Assembly (NCBI GenBank): GCA_012064415.1
Contig: SSNU01000006.1
Coordinates: forward strand, 118,635 to 182,634
DNA from: Gyrodactylus bullatarudis
Taxonomy: Eukaryota > Platyhelminthes > Monogenea > Gyrodactylidea > Gyrodactylidae
Reading direction: 5' to 3'
Length of the DNA stretch: 64,000 bases
Part shown: piece by piece, positions 45,703 through 59,209 of the stretch
How the letters are laid out: every line of letters begins with the position of its first letter
Position numbering within the stretch: position 1 is the stretch's first letter
Program-made: the position numbers and the translations under genes
The notes under the pieces: model-generated
The model's database searches: none
Told to the model about the DNA's origin: nothing
What the model saw: the letters and a program-made list of their open reading frames with translations, nothing else

Positions 45703-46594
45703 AGATATACTTTAAGGTTATTAAGAAGAGGGGGTTAAGAGAGGTATTACTGGACTAAAATCTCTTCCTATACTAGAGCGACAAGTTTCTTATTCTCTCA
45801 CTTTTAGTTTAAATTCTATTGATTTCTACAATGTATTTCCAGACTCCTGACAATAATTATAATTAGGCGAGAAAAGGATATAGCCAACACCAAGATTTCA
45901 TGAAAAAAAAGATGTGTGTTCTCACTACATCACAAACATATCCCATACAAGCGTACAAAATCTATTTAGTTCTGTGTGTTTTTTTTCAATATCATTCAGA
46001 TCATCTCATCGTTTGCGTATAGCTCACTTGACTGTAGATTTTTTATCCTCTTTCTTCCCTGATATAATTCTCTTCATTGTAACAATGATTGTTATCAACT
46101 TTGTGAATGAGTTAACATCTAATTCTGGGGGAACAATCCTATTACGACATCCTCTTCTAATTGCCACATGATTGCAAGAGAACAATGAGAAAGGCTATCA
46201 TTTTTCAGAGATGATGAAACAAATAATATATTAGCTTCCTATTTATTTCTCGTTCCTTTTCAATTTTTATGCATTAGCTAGAAAATGATTTAATTTTAAA
46301 AATTAATAACTACATCTAATTAATTAATTTACTCACTGGAATTATTACCAAAACTTTTTTCAGCTTGTATTTTATTAAAAATTCTTTAACTTTGGCTACT
46401 TTTTTAAATTAATTTTATTAATTTATTATTTATATTAAGCTCTATTCTAAAGGTGGTTTTTTCCTGAACTTTAATTTGCTAAAATCTGATTAGTTCATCA
46501 TTCGAATCCATGAAAATCGACAAATTCTCTCTTTCAAATAATTTCCTTCCTCATTATATGTGGAATCAAATAATTTTGAGGGTGCTGATTTGGA

Positions 46595-47054
46595 CGAAAT
46601 TTTGCAAAATTACTTAAATCGCCCATCGATATGAAAAAAACTAACCTTCAAGTATTTAAATATAATCCCACCAAATTTCGCTTCCATGCTTCTGGAAAAA
46701 GATGAACAAAATTCTGAAAATTTTCTAATTTAGAACGTTTTTTATTGTTTTATATTTATAATTTTAACTTGAATTCACATTATTTCTTTATATAAAGTTG
46801 TAAGAATGACTTAAATCCTATTAAAATTGTATTTTCAATAGCTCAAAACGAAATTTCTCATATTTTTCATGAATATTACAATTTTGATAGGTCAAAAAAC
46901 GTTCTAAATTTGAAAATTTTCAGAATTTTGTTTATCTTCTTCCAGAAGCATGGAAAGGTATTTTGAAGCGAAATTTGGTGGGATTATATTTAAATACTTG
47001 AAGGTTAGTTTTTTTCATATCGATGGGCGATTTAAGTAATTTTGCAAAATTTCG
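46595..47054. mobile_element. Foldback/MITE with about 150-bp inverted arms
   Basis: Left arm 46595-46744 pairs with right arm 46894-47054. The ends read CGAAATTTTGCAAAATTACT, and shared blocks include CAAATTTCGCTTC-like and CAAGTATTTAAATATAATCC sequence. The central 150 bases are unique and non-coding. The family differs from the other foldbacks here. No certain target duplication was seen. Confidence 0.85.
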
Positions 47055-47059
47055 TACAA

Positions 47060-48120
47060 GTCTACTGACCATTAGTACATTCTACCAATAGGCAGAAAAT
47101 CCGCTCTGCTATTTGGTGTATTTGTATGAGAGCATAAAAAATCATTTTCTTTTTTGAAAGAGAATAAATAATTATTTTATAATGATTCAATTTTATCTTT
47201 TAAGTTATTTCCATAGAAAAATCCTCTAATTATTTCAATAACTCAATCACGAATGCCAAAATAAAAATGATCGGGTAATAATAATATACAAATACACTAT
47301 TGCTATGTATAATGTATAGTTATATACTACTATATATATGGGTAACTCTATCATTGATGACATTAGCTAAATAATAAGAGTACTAGTGAGATTGAGATAG
47401 ATTTTTCCTCCTTAATTAATTGACAGGATAATGAATGGAAAAAAATCGGGATTCAGTTGTATGAAATGTGAGATTTGTATATCTCATTATTATCATCATA
47501 AATGATCCATCACGTGGAATTTGATCAGAGTTGAAAAAAAATTGTCAGATTTCAAAAGTTATTCAACAAAATTGAAGATCTATTTTCCATTTCTTTCTGG
47601 AGAATTGGCAACGGGAAAGAAGGAGATTAAAATTGATCTTTTCTTCTACTTCTTCAATTTTCGATATCTAAAGAATCAGAGCAGAAAATAAGGAAAAATA
47701 CCATGTATGAAATCGAGATAAGCTAAGGAGTTGTCTTTGTTTAAATTCATTCTACTAGAAAATAATATTGGTTTCAATCTTGAGTAAACGTTTTCAGACC
47801 ATGGAGCTATGATTAATGTTAATCTCTGTTCTGAGCAAAATTATATTCTAACTGATCATGAGTATTCTTCAAGTACCTTTTACTGCTCAACAAGCTTTTG
47901 TTTACAAGTGTATTGATTCATTAAAAGTTAGCATTTATAACTAGCATATGCAGATGATTATTGTAATACAAAATTTATTTTCCATTAGCATTCCATTTTT
48001 AGTTATTTTGCATAGAAAATAGTAAATTTTATATTGCTGTGCTTGCCCAATGGACATCGTTGAACATTTTCTCATGATGAGAACTATCTCACCAACAGGC
48101 CTAAATTTGTGGAATTTAAT
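47060..48120. other. AT-rich stretch, nothing recognised
   Basis: No supported gene or repeat. Short TATA-rich microsatellite-like sequence lies at about 47290-47340. Confidence 0.45.
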
Positions 48121-48722
48121 ATGCAAAGGTCAGATTACCAGAAAATCTGCTCCTCAAGGATCAAGAGTTGGACCACTACTTTTTTGTGACTGAAATATTC
48201 ACGTAAATTTTCAAATACGTCCGAAAATCCACTTAAAATCATATTTGGAAAATTAGAAAATAGATATATATTGGGGCCATATGTACATTTCACAAAGCAT
48301 CATCAGTGGCAATACTTTAAAAATGATATAAGTTGAGAATTCATTCAAAATAATATTTTACAAATTACATGAAAGAAATAGTAAATGTCATAGAAGAATA
48401 TAATGTAAGCTAAAAAAACACCAAAACTCTCATAAGTAGCAACAGTGGAGAGAAAAGTGAAAAAGCTCACATAGGCCAAGGTAGTTGAAGATTATACGAA
48501 TAGTTTTTTTGAACACATAATTTTGGTTTATATCTATTTATGAAGAATTTCTCCTTCACCCAAACGTCTGTACTGTCATCCCCTGCATTTTTATATAAAA
48601 TAGAAAAGTTTGAGATTGAAGCTTCATGCCCTTCCTCTCTTAATATAGTCTTGTAGTGCTGAAATTAAATCCCCGACATACAAAATCTTCAAATACGCCG
48701 ACGACTTCTGTGAGTCACTGGC
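48121..48722 (+). pseudogene. Non-LTR reverse transcriptase fragment split by an insertion
   Basis: Bases 48121-48196 match 27005-27085 (QRSDYQKI and PQGSRVGPLL). Bases 48659-48722 continue that alignment with TYKIFKYADDF, here with an intact Y-A-D-D. The two halves are separated by a 462-bp insertion at 48197-48658, bounded by the duplicated heptamer CTGAAAT. Confidence 0.7.
48197..48658. mobile_element. Unclassified insertion with 7-bp target duplication
   Basis: Interrupts a non-LTR fragment. CTGAAAT occurs at 48190-48196 and again at 48659-48665, whereas the uninterrupted relative at 27080 has it once. There are no terminal inverted repeats and no coding region. It could be a SINE-like or a decayed transposon insertion. 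Confidence 0.65.
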
Positions 48723-48739
48723 TCTCCAGATGATTCCAC

Positions 48740-51700
48740 TGATTTGCTTTGGAATATAGGGTCACTCTTGAACCGTGTTCTTTTCGAGGGAGACCTTTTG
48801 AGAATAAATATTATAAGGTCTTATTTCATGAGGCCATAGTTATTAGCTCGGGTCAGAATCTGAATGCGATCTTCAGAAGAATTCGAATGATTTAAAAATC
48901 ATATGGTCCAAAATCTACAGGATGTAAAATTTACTGAATTTAATTTCAGTCACTTTTCTGATGACAGAAGCTTGAATATTTTCTTCTAGTCATTTTCAGT
49001 ATAGTGGAATTGAAATAAGTCTTATGAATCAATTATAATGTATGTTGAATCTTCACAGTCTATGTGATAAATATTTTCTAAGACCCAGATGTCATAATAA
49101 AGAAATTTATAGTTTCAAGAAGCTTGTTAAAATAAGAATCTTTTACTTTGAAGGCTCTAGTAACTACTCGCAAATAGATTTAGATTACTTTCCCAAGCTG
49201 AAACAATATAGAGGAAGTGACTAAAGCGAAAAGCTAAAAATAATTCTTTTCGTGATCTATCATATTGAATGGAATTGAAATGCGCAAGGAAATGAGTCAA
49301 AGTGAATTTCAATGAATTTTTATTTCCAAGCAAAACATTTAGTTGATGAGCAGAAAAAATTTCCTTCATTTGAACAATATAATAATCATGGGAGAAACTA
49401 TAAGGCTTGGTATTAATTCCAATTAAATCTTAACTAGTAGTTATCAACTACTAATAAACCTTTTGTAGACGAAATTGAGAGGTTGTTTTATTCAAAGTAA
49501 AAATTATTTTTTTCAAAGCGAGATACCGAAATAGGGGTGTTCTTTACGAGTTACAATGCTAGATTTTAAGGTCAAATACTAAATCAAAAATGATTGGTTC
49601 ATTCAAGGGGGTCCGAGTAACTTTTGTTAGTGTGTATTTTAATGATTTTCTTCATTGTACAATTTTAGGATTTTTATGTATATTTTCTCCATAGTTCAAG
49701 ATGCTCATTGAGCATTGCTCAATCATGATTGAATTTTTTTCAGTTTTTCTAAAACGAAGGAAGTTGGCAAAATTATTTAATGTACCTTAATCAACCTATC
49801 AAGTCTTATACTAGGAAAAGTTTGGGACTATTTAAGTTAAAATTAAGGGGAAAAATCAAGATATCATTGAGTATTCAATCAAGGCTGAATTCAACATGAG
49901 AACCTAGGAGGTTGCTGCTGAACAGTCAAAAAGACCATTATTTCCTCAATGCACAATTATTATCCATTTAAATGACAAATTTGTCATGAATAAACAGGAT
50001 TCGATTGAATAAAATGTTCTCAGTTTGAAAAAAACATGCTCTTGCTTTGATTCGTAATTATTTTTTCATCACTGCATGGACTAATTTTCCTGCATACCAT
50101 TAAATATAGATCTGCATATATAATTGTATACTGCGCTTTAAAATTACTTTATGTTTTTTTTACAGTTCTATATACTCTTGCTTTGAAAAAAATAATCTTT
50201 ACTTTGAATAAAATGACCTTTAAATTTCGTCTGCAAAAGGTATCAACTACTGTTAGATGGACTAACAGGAAAAATATATAATGAAAAAAATGGATAAATT
50301 TATTGATTTTGAACTGGCGCCAAAAATGTAGCTGTATCTTCAAACTATGTGAGATTTCTTGTTATCACTGTGTGCTTTTAAAGTTGATCGCTTATCGTTA
50401 GAAATTGTAGACAATTTCCTTATTGTACGTGATATATAAGGATCCGCGTAAGAATATATTTTCTTTTGATATTTTTTGTTTAGCTTATTTAACTCGTTCT
50501 CCTCAAACTTTTACACCGATATTAGATAAAAGGTAAGGATTTATCAAAATAAGATACAAATCCTAGCTAGTTTATCGACCATAAGAAGATCAACAAGAAT
50601 GAAGGTAAGTGCCATTTTTCTAGAAAAATTGGATAAAAACTAAAAATTCAACCGTCGAGGAAACATAATTTATCTACAGAGTCAAATTTATCATCGCGTG
50701 TCAAAAAACGATGCCTAGTGGAATAAATTTAAATTTCAGGATCAACTCTTGATCCCAAATGTAGGTTAAATCGCTTCAATTCTCTAAAATCAATAAAAAT
50801 TATGAGATCAGATATTTTAAAAAAGTGAAAATTAAATTATTTTCAATCCAACATTTTTATGGGACTCTAAACATAATTTTTTTATCAAAATAATTAATTA
50901 GCTGGAATTAATTGATATTTATATTCAGGATCGATTTATAATTATGGGTTACCTGTAGTAATATACTCTATTTGAAAATTCTAAGTTTTACTTTAGTTTT
51001 TAGTTGATATGGACATTTCATGTTAAGCATTTATCATCAATTGATGAGCAGTGTCTTTAAACCAGATAGAAAAACATTCATACACCTAGTGAGATAAAAA
51101 ACAGAATACTTTTATTATAGTTTCGATAGTATTGAGTGGGAGAAATGGAACTTGATTGTTTTCATGTACCATTATTCAAGAGACAATTTAAAATCAAGGA
51201 TCAGGGATGTGAATCAAGTATTTGTTTATTCTCGCTACAAACAATAATGGGATGATAACTAAAGAGTACAGAAGAAGAAAATCAAATCATCAGATGTCAA
51301 GTGATCTGATGTTGAATAAGAGATCATTGGGAATAAGGTATTTTAGATTTTTTATTCAGGGCAGTTTATTTGTATGATTTACCTAATTTCTCCCATCAAT
51401 ACTAATCCATAGGGAATCTTATGAGTCATATTTCTGTAAATTAAGTGATAAATTACGCTTAAATTTCTTTGGTCTATAATTGCCAATGAATTTTTGCGAA
51501 CTTTATTTCACTGCATAATTAGATATAATTTCCTATTTCTTTCGATTATGCCAATCAAAATGTATGCTTTTTAGGTTATCAATGAAAATTTATCATCAAA
51601 TGATATTTCATGTTCAACTCGGGAAGAACATTCTTTTCTGTTTTTTTCTTAAAATAGGATTTGACGAACAAAAGCATATTTATCTATATTATGAAATTGG

Positions 51701-52820
51701 AAAAATACTCCAAGTCTATGATAGGTATGACATTTGCTTGTAACTTATGCATCAATCATTTTTACCAAATGTAAGACATTTTTAACCAAGTTAGAGTTTT
51801 ATCTATAGAAAAATTTGGAATGAATGAAATTTTTCTATCACATAGTTTACTCTGAGAATATCGTTTATAAAAAATGGTTACCAAATAATTAAAATCTTTG
51901 TTACATCTTTGAAAAAAATAAATTGATCCCCATAAATCATGATGACCTGATAAAAGTTTAAATTTGTGACTTTAGAAAAAATAGGCTATTTTATTAAATT
52001 TTGATGCCAAATACTATTTTAATCCTTTTAATCTTCAAAATTATTAAAAAGGTTTGGTGCACTTTCGAAATGAAAAATATTGCCAAATTTTTTTCCAATT
52101 TTTTTGAATTCTAACAACTTACTGATTTATATCCTCATGTAATTCAATGAATTGTTTTTTCTGTCTATGTGGACAAAAAACATATTCAAATCATGCGTCA
52201 GTTTAACTTCATTTACATCAGTTTCGATGAAATCATGGATTTTAATAACATAACAAGGTAAAAAAGAGAGATTCGAGTATCTTTCAAATAACTCTTAACT
52301 TTTATGTCTGTAGAAAATTCATCCTCAAAGTTATGTTAAAAGCACGATGTAGAATGAAGAAAGAATTTGTGTAAAATCTCAGATGTATCATACGTCCATA
52401 ATAAACACGAATCGGTCAATTTGCTTTACGTGAGAATAAATTTATTTCTACATATCCTACCCTCAGTCACTTGTCCACTGCACTAACTTGAGTTTTCGAA
52501 GAATATTTTTCTCAGACTAAGCAAGATTTATTTGTTCTGTTTGTGTTATGCATTGATTATTCCTTATTTTTCTTCAGATTACTTCGTTTCACTTCGACTA
52601 CGGATGCCAGGCATATTATCCATTTATAACAGTATTCTTTTGAGAAATTGGGACATTTTTTGATCCAAAAACAGGCTATCTTTTGAGCTTTAGCAGATAG
52701 AATTCATGCGGTTGCATATTTGAATCCTACGAGCGTAATTACTCGATAGAAAAGTTATCATAATTTTGGTAATAGGTTTTCAAAAAACGTTTTATATAAA
52801 AATTAATTTTTTGGAATTAA
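48740..52820. other. Intergenic AT-rich stretch without supported features
   Basis: Short open frames (e.g. 49042-49224, 50149-50343) lack motifs. A scrap of the second foldback family (GATCCCAAATGTAGGTTAAAT) lies near 50750. Nothing else repeats within the window. Confidence 0.45.
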
Positions 52821-52829
52821 AAACTTTTT

Positions 52830-53173
52830 TCGAAAAATTAGAATCGTTCGATTTCCCACAGTAATGACGAATTTCAGTGAACTTCTACAGGTGAATTCGA
52901 ATTCTTCGTTCGATGTTGATCCCAAGTATCATCACTTAACTTCTTTGAATCATCGAAATCGATAAAAATTTTGGGTTCAAAAGTTGAAAAAGTGGAAATT
53001 TGGTACATTTTTGATATTCGAAAAACGGCCTAATTTTGGTCAAATTGAATTTTTTCGAATATCCACATCTTATTAGCTCATTCAGAATTCAAAAATTTAT
53101 TTTTTTCTGGGAACCCGGAGAAAAATATCGAGATTTTGTAAAAAAAGTAAATTCTCATCTTCATGTCAACTAG
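52830..53173. repeat. Second-family foldback copy, right part
   Basis: Contains the blocks TTCGATTTCCCACAGTAATGA and TTCGAAAAACGGCC, and ends TCTCATCTTCATGTCAACTAG. These align with 21049-21245 and 16890-16990. The left terminus is not recognisable. Confidence 0.65.
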
Positions 53174-53188
53174 CTTTATAAGTAATAG

Positions 53189-53807
53189 GTTATTACTAGG
53201 GCGACCAGAAAAAGGCATACTTTATGATGAAAAAAGGCAATTTTTAATTCTGAAAAAGGCAAAAAAAGGCAAATTCATAAAATCGAATGTTTCTCACGAG
53301 AAGCATCCCAAGAAGATATCTGCTGAAAGCGGACTTAAAGGAGATCTCATTAAAAATCCAAAAAGTAGCTTTAACAACATAGTAAAGCATAAAAGGTATA
53401 TTCATATAATCGAATATCTCTCACAAGTAGTGATTTAAAAAAATTAATCAATTCTTCAAGCCTTTCAAGTGAATAGAATGAGAATGAGATGTTGAGTTGG
53501 ATAAGCCATTTCTATTGGCTGTTTACCGAGTCCCCCCTAAAATTAGATTCAGACAATGAAAATTTAACTAAGATCAAGATAAACAAGGATAAAAAATTTG
53601 CACAATCCTTGAAAAAAATGAAAAAGCAATCCTTTTTAAAAAAGGCAAAAAAAAGGCAAGCCTCCTCGAAATAGGCAAAAAAGGCAAACTTATTTCTCTT
53701 ATTAATAGGTTTAGAAATAAAAGGACTAAATTTTTAATATTTTCAAAGTATTTTAGACTCACTCTCAAAAAAGGCAAAAAAGGCATTTTGGTCGCCCTAG
53801 TTATTAC
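53189..53807. mobile_element. Non-autonomous hAT-type element with 8-bp target duplication
   Basis: The element 53197-53799 (603 bp) starts TAGGGCGACCA and ends TGGTCGCCCTA. It is flanked on both sides by GTTATTAC (53189-53196, 53800-53807). An 8-bp duplication and T/CAGGG-type ends fit the hAT superfamily. The subterminal regions are filled with AAAAAAGGCA-type motifs in both orientations, likely transposase-binding repeats. No transposase is encoded. Confidence 0.88.
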
Positions 53808-53906
53808 TAATAACGGTTAAATTAGAGAACAGTTGCCCCTTCTTATTTCTCTCCAAGTTCACTTTGAATCGTGTTGGTCTTTCTATTATCGATGACAAGA
53901 AAACTC

Positions 53907-54015
53907 GCCGCAAGGGATTCGTTTCCATTTCATCGATGTTAAAAAGCCCTTAGTCTCTTTGTCATTAAGAAAAAATACTGGAAAACAAGAGGGGGCAAAT
54001 GTTCTATAGATTAGG
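53907..54015. repeat. Dispersed repeat, copy 2 (other copy 28581-28690)
   Basis: Shares GCAAGGGATTCGTTT and AACAAGAGGGGGCAAATGTT with 28581-28690 over about 110 bases. Confidence 0.75.
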
Positions 54016-54029
54016 TGTAATAACTACAT

Positions 54030-54920
54030 TACTTTTACTCAACATTACTTACAAGTAAAATAAAATATGGGATCTCTTTTAATTCTAGAGAAAGTCATCA
54101 TTCTTTGGTAAATGCAAAAAATTCAATCATTATAATGCATCACAGGGATTACTTTTAATGGCAAGCTCCTAATCTTACAGACGTTATTATGATTCATTGT
54201 TAGTTTCAGAGAAGAGGAAAAAAGATTATCTTTGATAATGGAATTTTATTGAGTATTTCAATAAGAAGATTTAAAAAAATAACACTCTTCATTCTCTAAT
54301 TATGAAGAAAGAAGAATATTCTGACAAAAATAATTGGCAACAAAAACCATAATTAAATTAGAGTTAATTCCAAAAGTCTGACTCTGATGAAAATATTTTC
54401 CCATAATGACCTCGAAAATTTATACAGGTAAATAAATTTCAAAACTAAAAAGAAATAATTTAATTTTTCACTAGATTACCTTTTTTTAACCTTCAAGTTT
54501 TGACTCACTCAAATTTTCGATGTCACAAAGCATTAGAGCTCTGCTTTTCTTCTAAAGGATTTTTATAACTCGCAGATGTGTGTTCAATTCCTATAGATAA
54601 ACTCAAATATATATTTTAAAAAGCTCAAATATTTGTGGATTCCGATTCAGATAAAAAAATAAATAGTATAAACAAAATTTTCTATTAATTTCAAAGTTCA
54701 AATCCAAGCCCGATAAAATTTTATAATTAGCTTTAAGAAAATTTCCAACTCCTAGATTAAAGTATTTCAAGCAAAGATTTTAGCATGAATAAAATGCTCA
54801 TGTTTTGAACATTACCAAATGTTAAGTTAATTATTGAATTTCGCTATTTTTCGAAGAAGAGCGGTGCTCTAACAAAGCATGATTAGGCTGCTTTAAAGGA
54901 GATTACTTTGTATTTGTTAC
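54030..54920. other. AT-rich stretch, nothing recognised
   Basis: No coding region or repeat could be supported here. Confidence 0.45.
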
Positions 54921-54939
54921 GACAATTTGGTTGACAATG

Positions 54940-55140
54940 CAGCAGCAAATCTTTACCAGATAGGAACTAAAGTTGAAGCTATCGATGGCTTATTTTCAAG
55001 AGGAAAATTTAGTACATATAAATTTTATATCAGCGACTTATGTCCTACAATAATCTTTCTCAATAAGATCTACAGCGAGATTAGAATAAAACAGCGGATG
55101 TCAGGGCATACTCCGATGTGAATGCTCAACATCCATTTCA
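54940..55140. repeat. Repeat shared with the TIR element at 59.6 kb
   Basis: About 180 bases, including GCTTATTTTCAAGAG, TTTTATATCAGCGAC, and CGATG-GAATGCT-AACA, align with 59650-59825. An open frame crosses it (54927-55121), but the second copy does not keep the frame, so it is probably non-coding transposon sequence. Confidence 0.65.
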
Positions 55141-55403
55141 CCATTGCAGTGTTCATCCTTATCGTCAAATTTGTTTAGGGTTCATTCAAAAGCGACATAA
55201 CAGTCATTTCACAAAATTAGTGGACAAGTTCCCAAAATACGAATAATTGAATGTGTAATTATCAAATGAGTTTCCACTAAATTCGAGAAAATGTACTCTA
55301 ATTTTGATAATGCTTAAACAAAATTACTGGAGTTTTCCAATACTAAGAGAATGAGATAATTGCAGGTTAGGATCTATTCGAATATAGTGGAGAGTTTATC
55401 GAA

Positions 55404-56901
55404 ATGGAGAGACATTATTTCGTATTTAGTGGACAGTTTTTCGAAATTAAAATTCAAGAAGAAGTTGATCCGATAGAAGAAATTTCTCCTAATATAGAAT
55501 TGCCTATGACTGTAAAGATTGAGTTTGATCAAGATTTTCTGGACAATCTTGTGAGAAAATTAAATTTATCCAAGAAGGAAGCTGTACTTCTAGGAAGAGA
55601 ACTTTTATCGAAACAAGTTGATGGTGGTAATAATGTGAAATATTCTCAATACAAGTATCGAGATGATGAGTTTTTCAATCAAGAAGATGGTCTATCTTAC
55701 TGCAATGATATACAAGGTCTATTCAGAGCTTTAAATTTTCCTTTTAATCCAAGAGAAATGCGACTTTCTATTGGTTCCTCCAAAAGTAGTTTGAAAGCTG
55801 TGCTCATAAGTAACAATGGAAATTTATCAGAGAACTTGTAAATATCAACTCGTTTTCATTGAATCATATAACAAAAAATTTACACAGCTCAGTAGTGAAA
55901 AATTTTAAAATGGGGTCTTCCACAGGTCCACAGATAAGAAAGTTGATGGATGATCCTGCTTTCGAATAAAGCTGTTCTGGAAATAGTCTTCGCCTTAGAT
56001 TTGATGCTGACGTTAAAAATATGATTTTCTTAGCTATTTTTTTATTGCGAACCAAATAAATGATATCTCAGAAAGAGGGATAGATAAAGATCAATTTGCA
56101 AAGAAAAAATAATTTTTTCCGATCAAGATCAGATCCTGGATCAAAAACAGGTTTGGAAAAATATTTTAAAATAGATTGACCACAAAAAGTTTATTTGACA
56201 AGTTAGAGGTTTCTAATCTAAAAAATCAGAATTTTTGAGGAAATTTGACCCTAACTTGTGTGATAATAACTTTTCTGAAAATTTGATCTAAAAATATAAT
56301 GAGAAAATCTTTTTGAAGAATTTTTTCATTAATTATCACAAATTCTGATGGTCTTTTGATTTCTCTAAAAAAATCTTTTTGTTATAATCCTTGTCCCCAG
56401 ATCAATATTTCTCACAATTTTGAAGCTCTCAAAAATTTTTAATAATGGATCTTCAGATCTCAAAATTTCTTAATCTTTAATTAAATTCCTTATTTTTATG
56501 TTTTTGCCTTCAATTCTGTTGAAAAATGAATAGTTTCTTGGTTTCGGCATATGCGAAGACTATTTACAGAATAGCTTTATGTGCTAGTTGACAATGAGTT
56601 ACCAGCCTGGCTTGCTTTCAAGAATGTTTGTCAATATTTCCTTGGAAATACGCGCCATATCGATAGTGACACGATGGTAGAAGAACTCATAGAGTCTTAT
56701 ATAAACTTAGGCTGCCTAATGAGCATGAAGCTATATTTTTTAAAGCATCACATGAATTGCTTCGAAGATGGAACTTTGGGAAGTATATCGCACGAGCAGG
56801 GAGAAAATTTTCATCAAGAAATGAGAGAACTAGAATCGAGATGTTGTGATATTGATTTAGAAAATTGTATTTCTGACTATTGCTGGTCAATAAAAATATA
56901 G
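55404..56901 (+). pseudogene. Zinc-finger transposon protein, second copy, broken
   Basis: Same family as 8769-10086, covering its middle and C-terminal parts. Segment 1 (55404-55841) has FDQDFLDNLVRKLNLSKKEA, LSYCNDIQGLFRALNF and SSKSSLKAVL before the frame is lost. Segment 2 (about 55911-55967) has GPQIRKLMDDPAFE followed by a stop. After roughly 600 unrelated bases, segment 3 (56575-56901) reads NELPAWLAFKNVCQYFLGNT, LGCLMSMKLYFLKHHMNCF, SHEQGENFHQ and ISDYCWSIK. F-L-G-N, S-x-E-Q-G-E-x-F-H-Q and D-Y-C-W-S are the family's C-terminal hallmarks. At least one insertion and one frameshift inactivate it. The N-terminal zinc finger is missing. Confidence 0.82.
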
Positions 56902-56909
56902 TAATAATG

Positions 56910-59140
56910 CTTGGAAATAGAATATCTTTTATTATTCGTCAATGTTGATTAGTACCTAGTACCTGAGGAACGATGAGCTTTGGTCAGTAATATATCGTGC
57001 AAATAACAGTCTTATATGACACCCAGCCCTTCATTTTGAATGTCTTTTGATATTAAAGAAGATGAAGTGGGTCATTTGGATTTATCGGCAATTCCTGGAA
57101 AGTTAGGTGAGTATTTGATTGCCTTAAATGAAAAAAACTTTAGAATTAGAAATTTATTTTTTCTTGCCATACAAATAAGTTATAGAAATAAATTTTAACA
57201 AATGTTTTTTTAGTTCATCTCAGAAAACGAGGACATTTTTTCTATTCGATTTTGAAGCAAGCTTTGCTCAAAATGTGACCTTAAAATGTGGAAACGGAAA
57301 AAACTATGAATAAAAACAGATGTCAAAAATCTGATTTTTAAACCTCTTCTATATTAGATAGCCAAAAACCAATGACAGATTCGGAAAACTCACAAAATTT
57401 TGATAAGATCAAAAAACCTCTTCGGAAAGTCTATTTATCCTCTAAAACATGGTGAAAATTTAACAAAAAAAACCCAAAAATCCTAACAATACCTCTATTT
57501 GGCGTTAATTTCTGAAACCCGATAAAACTCCACCCCTATAAAAGTTATATCAATCGACGCAGAATTTAATTTTTTATCTAATTGCGAAAAAATAACGTTT
57601 ACGGTTTCAGCGAAAATTAATTTTTACAACTTAGGAAATTTGGAATTTTGGGAAATTGCGTTTTTTTCCATAATCTCAGAAATTATAGCGATTTTTTTCA
57701 GATCTGAGCACAGATTCTGGATCAGCGCAAAATTTTACACCAGAATCAGTTTATTTTACCCTTTTACCTTTTTTTGAATTTTTCATGACCCCCTGTGTAA
57801 TCGTCAATGAATCAAAATGTGAAATTTCGTTTTTTAATTAACAATCAATAAAAAAGTGGAACGGAGAGTAAATGGTTTAATAGATTAGAAATATTGAGTT
57901 TCATTTGGTCTACTTCATAGCCGGGAGGCATGGAGATTTTCTTTCGAGTACCTTCTTGCTCATTAGATAATATCTATATAATATATACTCTTTGAATGAA
58001 ATATCCAGTATATCGAGAAGATGATACTTCTTTTTTTTCATTAAACATATTGCTCTTATTGATTTATATGTGTATATGTATTTGCTGTATTGAGCAATAA
58101 TAGTGATGATGATGATGATGTTTATCGTGTAGATTGTTGAATGATAAATCACTATAGATGAATTTATATTATTATTATTATAATGCCATCGTATATATTG
58201 GATCTTAATAATCCTAGATCAAACTAGGATAAAATCGAATTTCATAATAATAAAAGCTATTCTGAATAAAATTCATGATTTATTAAAAATCTCATTTTTG
58301 CCATCAAAATTTTCGAAAGATTTATTCAAAACACTTTCCCCGATTTAAAAAATTAGGAATTTTGAATAAAAATATGGAATTTTAATTTATGAGTTCGCGG
58401 GATTTTTCCATTTTTGAACTTTTTCAAGGTTTGATCCTATTTTTCAGGATCATCATTAAACCAGGACAAAAATATACGCTGAAATTTTAGGGAAACCCTT
58501 CATTAGCGTGCAAAAGTCTATTTCCTATTTTTATTGCTTGAAAACAAATGAATTAGGGGGTGATGATCCGAGGGTTCTTTCAAAAATTGAATATTGATAA
58601 ATAGTTTCTTTGTCTCTTGGTGATCCCTTTCAAAGCTTGAAATGAGCTTAAAAAGTTTAAGAAGAGCAAAAATTCGTGTCAACTAGAATTTCAGATCATT
58701 TCCTATTTTATTCTATAATCAATGAATTTTGATATTGTTTCAAAAAATTCTTCCAAAAATTTTCAGATCTCGATGACAAAAATGAATTTTCAAAATTAAT
58801 CGAGAATAGCTGTTTTATAAAATTCGATACTGATATTTCAGATCAAGATTAGACGAACAATTCAAATTTGACCGAAAAAGTTGATAGAAATTCGTCATCA
58901 TTGTGTAAAATGGAACAATCTGAGTTTTCAAATAATCACTAAGGAGGATGACTCAAATGAATGTTTCAAAAATTAAATTTTATCCGTAGAAAAATTTATT
59001 GAGTTTCTTGTAGAAATAAAGTTGGTTGATATGCATTTGAATATCTATGATTTTTACGAAACTTATTGGACACACTTCTTTTATACACATAGATTTTCAG
59101 GGATTCTTTTTTGGGATAATGACAAAAAGTGTATCAAAAA
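56910..59140. other. AT-rich stretch without supported genes
   Basis: Includes a short GAT microsatellite (about 58098-58119) and an ATT tract (about 58167-58180). Near 57695-57750 a sequence resembles the arms of the 10735-10923 inverted repeat. No coding region was recognised. Confidence 0.45.
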
Positions 59141-59209
59141 TAACAAATCTTAAATCATTGTTAGATTCTGTACTCATATGGAAGGTTAGAGAACAACAAG
59201 CGTATATTC

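Noticed and set aside
45914..46171. 85-codon hydrophobic plus-strand frame
   Set aside because: Low-complexity hydrophobic translation of AT-rich DNA, no family match.
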